From Chitinophagales bacterium (GTDB taxonomy: Bacteria; Bacteroidota; Bacteroidia; Chitinophagales; UBA2359), in assembly GCA_020629335.1 (NCBI GenBank), contig JAHDDN010000037.1, forward strand, positions 1 through 21,898: a stretch of DNA of 21,898 nucleotides. Reading direction: 5' to 3'. The translations under genes were made by a program, and so were the position numbers. How positions within the stretch are numbered: the first letter of the stretch is position 1; the number at the start of each line of letters is the position of its first letter. The notes beneath the pieces are model-generated. The model ran no database searches and was not told where the DNA came from. It saw nothing but the letters and a program-made list of their open reading frames with translations. Shown in pieces: positions 7,860 to 14,233 of the stretch.

Positions 7860-8078
7860 GCGCAAGGGATAGTAGTGGTATGTAGCGTCGAGAAGTAGCT
7901 TATGGAGCTTAGGCACACGCAGGCTGGCCACGAAGTGGCAGACAAGAGGGCCTTAGCGCAATAGCTACTGAACAGCTACATAAGAACGGATAGCCCGACC
8001 CCTTATTTTTTTGGCCAGCGGGCGGACACATAGGTCCGCCCCTACATGGGCTGGCCAAAAAAATAAGGGGTTGCGCCC
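7860..8078 (+). repeat. Large structured intergenic element, copy A
   Basis: Begins GCGCAAGGGATAGTAGTGG. Its core (7878-7996) aligns with the reverse strand of copies B and C: shared landmarks in order are GTGGTATGT, GCGTCGAGA, GCTTA.GGA.CTTAG, ACGCAGGCT.GCCACG, AGACAAG, CTTAG and CATAAGAACGGA. A hairpin GCCAC-GAA-GTGGC (7927-7939) keeps its stem in copies B and C while the loop changes. The end runs into the long inverted repeat at 7998-8071. The GCGCAAGGGATAG ... AGCCCGACC outline recalls structured elements recurring in Bacteroidota; Rfam Flavo-1 is a family to compare, but I cannot confirm identity. Confidence 0.75.
7998..8071. repeat. Long perfect inverted repeat with a nested hairpin
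   Basis: Arms 7998-8018 and 8051-8071 are perfect 21-bp complements (22 with C8019-G8050), each with a run of seven T or A. The 32-bp interior holds a second perfect hairpin: GGGCGGAC (8020-8027), loop ACATAG, GTCCGCCC (8034-8041). The inner GGGCGGAC/GTCCGCCCCTAC resembles a separate dispersed repeat type, suggesting one element sits in the loop of another. Because of the T/A runs it could terminate transcription on either strand. Confidence 0.85.
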
Positions 8079-8166
8079 TAATAAAAAACCTATTTGTAAA
8101 AAGGGAGGAATATGCTTATCTTGAAATATTGAATATACTGTTAGCGTTAATGAATAAGTTAGGAAT

Positions 8167-9252
8167 ATGGCAAAAGCAATAGAAAAAAGCTGGTATGAAA
8201 ATGACTTGCCAATTTACTTAATAATCATATTTATAGCTAGCCTTAGTGCTTGTAAGGCTACGGTCAAAACGGAAGCCTTAGAAGAAAAGGAGGAAATTGT
8301 AGAACAAATTCCTAATGAAAATTTTGTGCCTTTATTTTATGAGGGACAGTTGTGTCATTGGGTGCGCAATATCTTTGAAGATCGAAAAGGGCATCTTTGG
8401 TTGGGGACTAATCATTATGGTATTATGCGTTATAATGGAGATACGCTGGAATATTTTTCGGAAAAACAAGGCCTTGGTATTGGACGGATTACAGGAATCG
8501 TAGAGGATGAAAAAGGACATCTTTGGGTAGGAACTTATAGGGGCTTAAGTAAGTATGATGGCGAATCATTCACCAATTATACGGAAGAGGATGGCCTGAA
8601 GAATAGCGAAATTTGGAGCCTAATACAAGATCGAAATGGCGCATTATGGATGGGTACGATGGAAGGTGTAAGTCGATTTGATGGGAAAGAATTTACCAAT
8701 ATATCCATTCCTCGATCTGATGTAAAAGATGCCGAACCCATTCTGACTCCTGATCGGATTTCAGCTATCTTGGAAGATAAAGAAGGCATGTTTTGGTTCG
8801 GAACAGATGGCTATGGCATTTGTAGATACGATGGAAAAACCTTCTCACATATTACGAAAGCAGATGGACTGCCCGATAATAATATCGCTAATTTGATGGA
8901 AGATTCAAAAGGCAATATTTGGATCGGAACGATGCATGGAGGGCTGTCAATGTATGATGGAAAAAGCTTCCAAAATTTTACTCAAGATGGTCTTATAGAA
9001 GGGGAGGAAGTCGGTGGACTTTATGAAGATAAAGAAGGTAATATTTGGTTGGCTGCTGAAAATTATGGGGTGTACCGATACGATGGAAAAACCTTTACTA
9101 ATTTTTATGAAAAAGAGGGCTTGATTACGAATGGTATTATCAGCATCTATGAAGATAAAAAAGGACGTTTTTGGATGGGTGGCTGGAAAGGACTATTCCG
9201 CTTTGATGGGAAAATTTTTACTACAGTGACTAAGAAAGGGCCGTGGAAGTAG
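8167..9252 (+). CDS. Lipoprotein with a seven-bladed propeller (ligand_reg_prop repeats)
   Basis: A 361-residue protein with a lipobox SLSAC, acylated cysteine C29, after a hydrophobic stretch (16-26). The rest is seven repeats of about 40-50 residues, the two-component-regulator propeller type (hallmarks EDxKGxxWxGT and RYDGKxFTNF): they begin near IFEDRKGHLW, IVEDEKGHLW, LIQDRNGALW, ILEDKEGMFW, LMEDSKGNIW, LYEDKEGNIW and IYEDKKGRFW. Seven units make one closed propeller. Such blades usually form the sensor half of hybrid kinases (two propellers plus Y_Y_Y); here there is no kinase, so it is a free-standing surface or periplasmic lipoprotein, perhaps ligand-binding. The N-region before the hydrophobic core is long and acidic (E6, E11, D13), odd for a signal peptide; a TTG at 8206 would give the more normal MPIYLIIIFIASLSAC. 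Fold firm, role unknown. Confidence 0.88.
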   Translation: MAKAIEKSWYENDLPIYLIIIFIASLSACKATVKTEALEEKEEIVEQIPNENFVPLFYEGQLCHWVRNIFEDRKGHLWLGTNHYGIMRYNGDTLEYFSEKQGLGIGRITGIVEDEKGHLWVGTYRGLSKYDGESFTNYTEEDGLKNSEIWSLIQDRNGALWMGTMEGVSRFDGKEFTNISIPRSDVKDAEPILTPDRISAILEDKEGMFWFGTDGYGICRYDGKTFSHITKADGLPDNNIANLMEDSKGNIWIGTMHGGLSMYDGKSFQNFTQDGLIEGEEVGGLYEDKEGNIWLAAENYGVYRYDGKTFTNFYEKEGLITNGIISIYEDKKGRFWMGGWKGLFRFDGKIFTTVTKKGPWK

Positions 9253-9254
9253 TT

Positions 9255-11657
9255 TTAATTTGCCCTCCTAACCTCATTCGCACCAGTAGATCTATTCTTA
9301 TAAGATACCTTTTTAAGATTGCCAAATTGATAACTGACAGATAAGCGGTAGAATTGGTCATCTCTTTGTCTTTCGAAAAATATATCTGTTTCACCCACCG
9401 AATAATAACCCGATGGTCTCGTAGTATTGAATACATCATTAGCGGTTAACCTGCAAATGAGTCGTTTGTCTAAAAATGACTTTTCTAAGTTGAAACTTAG
9501 GTTGGCCATATCTTCACGATGCGTAATTCCTTCATAAAGATCTCCCCAATACCAATAAGTAAAATCTAACTTTAGCGTCTCTAAAATATTGAAGCTATTA
9601 TTGGTGTAAAAATAAATATGCGGTTTAGGTTGAAGTCGGACAGCAATTAGATCTGATTCCACTATATCATTATAACTCAGCGTGAGGGTATTTTGTGTTG
9701 ACAACCAATCATTGCTATATTGCTTGGACAAAGAAGTATAGAAATTCTGCTCATAGCCATAATTAACTGGTTTAAGTACATAGCTGTAATCATCTTCTCC
9801 ACGAATGGCTCGTGCACCTAAAGGGTCGATCGTATAATTATAACCCACTTTGATATTCGTTTTTAGCCAATTGGTGATGATCTCGACATTATGCGTTTTT
9901 TGGGTGACTAAATCAGGATTGCCTTGTATGGAAGTATAGGCATCCTGATAATACAAAACAGGATTTAACTGACTATAACGAGGTCTACGAATACTGCTGC
10001 TATAAGATAGATTGATGTTTTGTTTATTGGGCAGTAAATAATTAATGGATAAGTTAGGAAATAAATTATTGAAATTATTTTTCAAATCCTGATTTTCTGC
10101 ATCTGCTAATTCAAGGACATAATGAGTGTACTCACTTCTAAGTCCGATAGAAAAGTTCAGATTAGGATTGATAGTACGATTGTAATTTACATAGCCAGCT
10201 GCTAATAGCTCGGTATATTTGAATGTATTAGATATCCTGTCATCGGGAATATATACATTATCATCATTAGCCACTAAAAAATCTAAATTAGCATCATTCA
10301 CTACTTGGCTTAATTTTGTACCAACTTCCAAAGAATGCTTGGTGTTAAGGTGCTTTTCATAGTCAAGCTGTGCAGAATAAACATCAATATTATGATTGTA
10401 TAAGTTTTGTATTAAGCGATTAGAAGTCTCGCCTTGTTCCAAGCTATATTCATCAATATAATTATTGCGATCATTGGTGATTAAAGAATATTGCCCACCG
10501 ATAAAAAGGGTAGAACCCAATGTATCAATCTGCTTTTGATAATTGGTTGATATAGAATTAGTCGCCGAACTTTGATCTCCATTAATGAAACTATCGTAAT
10601 AATTATCCCCATCACTATCAATTATTGTATTGCTGCTTTTATGAGAATTATCCATTTTTTCAAATAATCCCGAATATTCTGCGGATAAATAACTAGTTGA
10701 GTTCAGATCATATTGTACCCCAAAAGATAGGGTAGGGCTTGGCCGATAATTCCATCGCCAATCAGTTGTGACATCTGAATCTAAATAGACCGCTTCAGCC
10801 TCTCGAACACGTGTTGTATGCAATATTTCTCTTTCTTTGCCCCCATATATATCTATGCTTCCAGTCAATTTAAGTGCATTCTTAGCATAATTAGCCAGAA
10901 TCGTTGAGTTAGAAATCGTCCCAGCAAAGTTCGTATGGCTGACACTCTGTTGGAGCTTGATTTGATAGCCTTCTGTCCCCATTGTAGTGATGGTATTGAT
11001 CTTGATGATTGCTCCGCCATCCGCATCATATTTAGCAGATGGATTTCTAATGATTTCTATGTTCTTAATATTGCTTGCTAAGATTAGGTCTAATTGATCT
11101 ACCGTAATTCGTTGCCCATTAAGATAAAAAATAGTCGTCTCTTTTCCCACGACTTGGAATCCATCTTCTCCTTCTACCACACCAGGGGTTTTAGAGAGAA
11201 TCTCTTGAACAGAATTACTAGAAGCCAAGGAGGTTTTATCTACTGAAAAGGCCATCGTTCCATTCTCTTTCTCCACGATTCTCGCTATTTTGCCCTTTAC
11301 AGTCACTTCTTCCAGATCATGACTAGCAGTACTCACTTCAATCATCCCTAAATCAATATCCACTTGATCTTGATAGCGAACAAGCATAGTCGTATCTTCA
11401 AAAAGCAGGGAAGAAAATTTAAGCAATACTTCTGGCAGATCAATATCAGTCACTTTAAATGGGGCATTCATAAAGCTCGTCCCCTCTATTAAAGAAGAAT
11501 CGCTAGGATTCAATAAGATCACATTACCCATCTGTGGCTCTCCATTAGCATCAAGCACTTGGCCGCTTATACTATTGATATTTTGCCCCCAACATATACA
11601 AGATATCAAAAGCAATAAATAAAATGGGGCGAATTTAATAGGATTAAATAATTTCAT
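9255..11657 (-). CDS. Outer-membrane beta-barrel receptor (OMP_b-brl_3 type, TonB-receptor-like)
   Basis: An 800-residue outer-membrane protein. A signal peptide (MKLFNPIKFAPFYLLLLISC, cut near G24/Q25) is followed by a carboxypeptidase-regulatory-like beta-sandwich (29-105; ISGQVLDANGEPQMGNVIL), a plug-like domain (about 115-225) with VQEILSKTPGV, FYLNGQRI and IIRNPSAKYDADGGAIIKI, then a barrel of about 570 residues with alternating strands and aromatic girdles. The NPSAKYDADGG motif is typical of the OMP_b-brl_3 family rather than SusC. No SusD neighbour is present, so it is not a classic Sus pair. The last residues (STGANEVRRAN) form a polar tail beyond the final strand. It converges on the propeller lipoprotein with only 2 bp between stops and diverges from the LytS kinase gene, its likely regulator. 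Ligand unknown. Confidence 0.92.
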   Translation of the reverse strand: MKLFNPIKFAPFYLLLLISCICWGQNINSISGQVLDANGEPQMGNVILLNPSDSSLIEGTSFMNAPFKVTDIDLPEVLLKFSSLLFEDTTMLVRYQDQVDIDLGMIEVSTASHDLEEVTVKGKIARIVEKENGTMAFSVDKTSLASSNSVQEILSKTPGVVEGEDGFQVVGKETTIFYLNGQRITVDQLDLILASNIKNIEIIRNPSAKYDADGGAIIKINTITTMGTEGYQIKLQQSVSHTNFAGTISNSTILANYAKNALKLTGSIDIYGGKEREILHTTRVREAEAVYLDSDVTTDWRWNYRPSPTLSFGVQYDLNSTSYLSAEYSGLFEKMDNSHKSSNTIIDSDGDNYYDSFINGDQSSATNSISTNYQKQIDTLGSTLFIGGQYSLITNDRNNYIDEYSLEQGETSNRLIQNLYNHNIDVYSAQLDYEKHLNTKHSLEVGTKLSQVVNDANLDFLVANDDNVYIPDDRISNTFKYTELLAAGYVNYNRTINPNLNFSIGLRSEYTHYVLELADAENQDLKNNFNNLFPNLSINYLLPNKQNINLSYSSSIRRPRYSQLNPVLYYQDAYTSIQGNPDLVTQKTHNVEIITNWLKTNIKVGYNYTIDPLGARAIRGEDDYSYVLKPVNYGYEQNFYTSLSKQYSNDWLSTQNTLTLSYNDIVESDLIAVRLQPKPHIYFYTNNSFNILETLKLDFTYWYWGDLYEGITHREDMANLSFNLEKSFLDKRLICRLTANDVFNTTRPSGYYSVGETDIFFERQRDDQFYRLSVSYQFGNLKKVSYKNRSTGANEVRRAN

Positions 11658-11701
11658 ACATTTGATTTTGAAAGCAATTTATCTTTTAATTGCTCACCTA
11701 A

Positions 11702-11740
11702 CAAATTTACTATACCAATGAGTCCTAAGTGTATACCAAT
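11702..11740 (-). promoter_or_regulatory. Promoter and possible activator repeats for the outer-membrane receptor gene
   Basis: On the reverse strand a perfect TAnnTTTG box (TAAATTTG, 11709-11702) lies 45 bp upstream of the receptor start codon. Where a -33 box would be, two identical 9-bp direct repeats TATACCAAT occur at 11711-11719 and 11732-11740, 21 bp apart centre to centre. LytTR regulators are known to bind two 9-bp direct repeats spaced by 12-13 bp, and the spacer here is 12 bp; the sequence itself does not match the usual LytTR consensus well. A third, shorter TATACC is at 11780-11785. Confidence 0.45.
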
Positions 11741-11770
11741 AGCCTATAAGGCTTAAAGTAGTCACTTAGG
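11724..11770. promoter_or_regulatory. Compound dyad in the divergent intergenic region
   Basis: A perfect 8-bp outer inverted repeat, CCTAAGTG (11724-11731) and CACTTAGG (11763-11770), encloses an inner hairpin AGCCT-ATA-AGGCT (11741-11753). It overlaps the second TATACCAAT repeat. It could be an operator for a dimeric regulator, a cruciform or a repeat insertion. Confidence 0.45.
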
Positions 11771-11783
11771 TTTCATTTGTATA

Positions 11784-11801
11784 CCTTTAAAGGGCGTTCT
11801 T
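11784..11801 (+). promoter_or_regulatory. CCTTTAAAGG-CGTT motif, copy 1
   Basis: The palindrome CCTTTAAAGG followed by GCGTTCTT, 45-62 bp upstream of the LytS-type kinase start. The same 18 bases occur at 19065-19082 with two changes, next to the start of the hybrid kinase gene. Shared regulator site or short repeat; not decided. Confidence 0.3.
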
Positions 11802-11845
11802 ATTTATTGATGGCTAATTAGTTGATAATAGCTTACCTTTATAGC

Positions 11846-12853
11846 ATGTCATCAACACAAAGATCAATATTTTTTTGGGTCATGGTTTATCTCCTATGGA
11901 GCTTTATGAAATCAAGTGGAGGCGAGAACTTAGTTTACTTTATCGTGAATTTATTTAATATTCCGATCTTCATACTGGCTTATTATTATTTGAAGCATAT
12001 TTTAATTCCACATTTCTACGAAAAAGATAAATACATTCTTTTTTTCATTAACTTTCTCATAGGCTCTTTTGGATTATATTTACTTTGGAGAGTTTTTGGG
12101 ATTTTATGGTTGGATAATTTAAGAGATTTGTGTGATATTCCTTTTATGCGCTTTGACCGTTACTTAGTATATACTGTTCAGTTTTATTCGCCAGGCATAT
12201 TATTATTAGTTTGGGAAATGATCGAAGAGAAAAGAGCAGAAAAGGAACGCTTTAATGAATTAGAAAAACAAAAGCTCAATACCGAATTAAAGTACTTAAA
12301 AGCCCAACTCAATCCTCACTTCCTATTCAACTCCTTTAATAACCTCCATTCCCTGATCGTTACCAATGACAGCAAAGCAGCAGATATGGTACTGCAACTA
12401 TCTTCCATTTTAGAGTTCATATTGTATAAGAGCCAAAAGCCCCATGTCATGCTTCAAGAAGAAGTAGAAGTCGTAGAGAAATATATAGAATTGGAGAAAA
12501 TAAGATACGGAGATCGCTTGAAGGTTAGCTTCGAAAAAGAAGGCGATTTTTCTATGCCCATTTCTCCCTTATTAGTCTTATCTTTGGTAGAGAATGCTTT
12601 TAAGCACGGAGCCAGTGGAGACATTGACAATCCAGAAATAAAGATCAATCTCAAAGTCGAAGCAAAACAATTATCTTGTAATATCTGGAATACCAAATCC
12701 CAATATCAAGGCGAATTAAAAGATGTCCATAAAGAAGGGATAGGCTTATCCAATGTGAAAAGGCAGTTAAGCCTCCAATACCCAGATCAACACGAATTAA
12801 TCATCCAAGATTTAGATGAATACAATGTCCAATTAAAAGTCAATCATGAGTAA
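11846..12853 (+). CDS. LytS/YehU-type sensor histidine kinase (His_kinase family)
   Basis: A 335-residue membrane kinase. Four hydrophobic segments cover residues 8-20, 29-53, 62-88 and 107-124, followed by a basic/acidic coiled coil (125-155) and the His_kinase domain. The phospho-acceptor motif is QLNPHFLFNSFNNL with H158. The ATP-binding part shows an N-box LVLSLVENAFKHGA and a G-box EGIGLSNVKRQL. There is no recognisable extracellular sensor domain, so the signal may be sensed in the membrane. The frame is open from a TTG at 11822, but the ATG at 11846 gives a normal start. It overlaps the LytTR regulator by 8 bp, so the pair is surely co-translated. Divergent from the outer-membrane receptor gene, its likely target. 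This kinase-plus-LytTR arrangement is common in Bacteroidota. Confidence 0.93.
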   Translation: MSSTQRSIFFWVMVYLLWSFMKSSGGENLVYFIVNLFNIPIFILAYYYLKHILIPHFYEKDKYILFFINFLIGSFGLYLLWRVFGILWLDNLRDLCDIPFMRFDRYLVYTVQFYSPGILLLVWEMIEEKRAEKERFNELEKQKLNTELKYLKAQLNPHFLFNSFNNLHSLIVTNDSKAADMVLQLSSILEFILYKSQKPHVMLQEEVEVVEKYIELEKIRYGDRLKVSFEKEGDFSMPISPLLVLSLVENAFKHGASGDIDNPEIKINLKVEAKQLSCNIWNTKSQYQGELKDVHKEGIGLSNVKRQLSLQYPDQHELIIQDLDEYNVQLKVNHE

Positions 12854-13553
12854 TAAAATTAGCTGCCTCATAGTAGATGACGAAGCGCCTGCCATTAAAT
12901 TAATCGAGAAGTACTGTTCTATGATAGATCAGTTAAAGGTAGAATACACTTGTCAAAGTGCAGTACATGCTTTTGATTACCTACAAAATAACTCAGTCGA
13001 TCTAATATTTTTAGACATTCAAATGCCCGTCCTAAATGGCATCGCTTTTTTGAAATCTATCAAAAATCCACCCTCCATTATCATCACCACTGCCTATCGT
13101 GAATACGCCGTAGAAGGCTATGATTTGGACATCGTTGATTACCTACTCAAGCCCATCGGATTTGATCGTTTCCTAAAAGCCATAGATCGCTATCAAAACA
13201 AAAAAAACACAATAGTAGAAACCACTCCTAAAACCGCAACAGAAGATTTCGTCTTTTTTAATGTCAATAAAAAACACCATAAAGTAATGATATCGGATAT
13301 CATTTATGTCGAAAGTTTGAAAGATTATAGCTGCATCCACACCGTCCAAGAAAAATTAGTCGTCAAAGGAAATCTGGGCACTACTTTAAAAGAGCTTCCT
13401 GCTGATCGTTTCATAAGAATTCACCGTTCCTTTGCCATTGCCTTTTCTGCTCTTAGCTCCTACAGTCAAACCGAAGTCGAGCTAAATAGTCTTTCTCTCC
13501 CCTTGGGAAAAAGTTATAGAGAAGACTTCCTTAGCCGCATTAAAAATGCGTAA
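12846..13553 (+). CDS. LytTR-family response regulator
   Basis: A 235-residue regulator with a receiver domain (1-120) and a LytTR DNA-binding domain (about 134-233). The receiver has the acidic pair D11/D12 in CLIVDDE, phospho-acceptor D57 in IFLDIQMP, T81/T82 in IIITTAY and K102 in YLLKP, so it should be phosphorylatable. The LytTR part shows VMISDIIYVESLKDYSCI, a KGNLGTTLKELP stretch, and RFIRIHRSFAI, matching the family. Its start codon overlaps the kinase gene by 8 bp. It most likely binds the direct repeats in the 11.7-kb region and controls the divergent receptor (inference). The last two codons (Asn-Ala) and the stop codon lie within the first heptamer of a tandem array, so the present C-terminus appears to have been set by the repeat. 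Confidence 0.94.
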   Translation: MSNKISCLIVDDEAPAIKLIEKYCSMIDQLKVEYTCQSAVHAFDYLQNNSVDLIFLDIQMPVLNGIAFLKSIKNPPSIIITTAYREYAVEGYDLDIVDYLLKPIGFDRFLKAIDRYQNKKNTIVETTPKTATEDFVFFNVNKKHHKVMISDIIYVESLKDYSCIHTVQEKLVVKGNLGTTLKELPADRFIRIHRSFAIAFSALSSYSQTEVELNSLSLPLGKSYREDFLSRIKNA

Positions 13554-13614
13554 TGCGTAATGCGTAATGCATAATGTGTAATGATTAATGTGTAATGATT
13601 AATGCATAATAATT
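13545..13614. repeat. Heptamer tandem array 2, overlapping the LytTR gene end
   Basis: Ten 7-bp units in register: AATGCGT three times, then AATGCAT, AATGTGT, AATGATT, AATGTGT, AATGATT, AATGCAT and AATAATT. The first unit starts inside the coding region (13545), and the TAA at its junction with the second unit is the stop codon (13551-13553). Confidence 0.9.
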
Positions 13615-13630
13615 AGATTATGTAAATCTA

Positions 13631-13669
13631 AAAATCCGTGCAATCTGTGTAATCAATAAAAAATCCGTG
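13631..13669. repeat. AAAATCCGTG direct repeat
   Basis: AAAATCCGTG at 13631-13640 and 13660-13669, separated by CAATCTGTGTAATCAAT. The ATCCGTGCAATCTGTGTAAT phrase resembles a short dispersed repeat common in Bacteroidota intergenic DNA (recollection). Confidence 0.5.
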
Positions 13670-13680
13670 ATTATTTATTT

Positions 13681-13928
13681 GGGCGGCTATTCCTGCTGTC
13701 CGTTCTTATGCGGCTGTTTGGCGGCTACTTCACTAAGCTGTACTTGTCTTCCACTGCGTGGCAAGCCTGCGTCCAGCTAAGTTCCGTAAGCCCCCTCTCG
13801 ACGCCACATACCACTTCCATCAGGGCCGCATATTAGCAATGAGCAAAAAATCTCACTACTCATTACCCAATACTCACTACCAAAAAGCCACATACCACTT
13901 CCATCAGGGCCGCGGATTAATGATGAGT
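13681..13928 (-). repeat. Large structured intergenic element, copy B
   Basis: Nearly identical to copy C at 19185-19433: the only differences I find in 13681-13913 are a small indel region near 13688 and two C/T changes near 13720 and 13732. On the reverse strand it aligns with copy A over about 120 bp. A 27-bp segment (13803-13829) is repeated exactly at 13887-13913 after 57 bp; that spacer contains four heptamer-like units on the reverse strand (AGTGAGT, ATTGGGT, AATGAGT, AGTGAGA). The hairpin CCAC-TGC-GTGG (13751-13761) corresponds to the one in copy A. The reading frames on both strands through this region are repeat artefacts. Confidence 0.85.
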
Positions 13929-13955
13929 AAATTTGACAGAAAGACTCAAAAATAA

Positions 13956-13987
13956 AAAGGACATGCAAAATAAATTGCACGTCCTTT
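13956..13987 (-). terminator. Probable terminator for the DUF1254 transcript
   Basis: Inverted repeat 13956-13968 / 13975-13987 (AAAGGAC, one mismatch, TGCAA) with a 6-nt loop. On the reverse strand it is followed by TTATTTTTGAG, a U-rich tail. It lies about 245 bp beyond the DUF1254 stop codon, the nearest reverse-strand gene end. Confidence 0.55.
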
Positions 13988-14043
13988 CTGTACAAAAAAA
14001 CGACTATACTAATAATTAGCCAAAATTGTTAAGACTGTTTTTC

Positions 14044-14073
14044 AAAGGAGCATAATACTGATTGTACTCCTTT
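14044..14073. terminator. Hairpin AAAGGAG/CTCCTTT, possible terminator
   Basis: A 7-bp perfect stem, AAAGGAG (14044-14050) and CTCCTTT (14067-14073), followed on + by ATTTTAC. The loop is long (16 nt) for a terminator. It may stop read-through from the LytTR side. The rest of 14074-14233 is AT-rich, with nothing I can identify. Confidence 0.35.
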
Positions 14074-14233
14074 ATTTTACTCAATTAGAAAAGAAAGTTA
14101 TTTACTAACTTTTTTTAAAACGTTTATTCTCTTCATCGTATGTTGGCCTTGTTTGTTAATAAGCCTTTGGCTTAATTTATTGATATGTTTTATTAAGATC
14201 ATGATATATAGTTTAGAGATTGGTTAAAAAATC

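Noticed and set aside
7694..7945. Reverse-strand ORF of 83 residues over the repeat block
   Set aside because: The sequence (for example VLIQDGCFRWTLWCLFKMDV) derives from the 25-bp tandem repeat and copy A.
8167..9252. Propeller protein as the truncated sensor of a hybrid kinase
   Set aside because: Seven blades make one complete propeller, it has its own lipobox, and no kinase remnant follows before the convergent gene.
9255..11657. SusC-type receptor of a polysaccharide locus
   Set aside because: No SusD gene adjacent, the length is 800 rather than about 1000 residues, and the plug signature is of the OMP_b-brl_3 type.
13803..13913. Two exact 27-bp repeats with a 57-bp spacer, CRISPR-like
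   Set aside because: Only two repeats, the spacer is itself low-complexity heptamer DNA, the same spacer recurs in copy C, and no cas gene is present.
13758..13995. ORFs on both strands across copy B (65 and 72 residues)
   Set aside because: They are translations of the repeat. Copy C gives the same peptides (for example the WLFGSEYWVMSSEIFCSLLI segment), and they have no family or leader.
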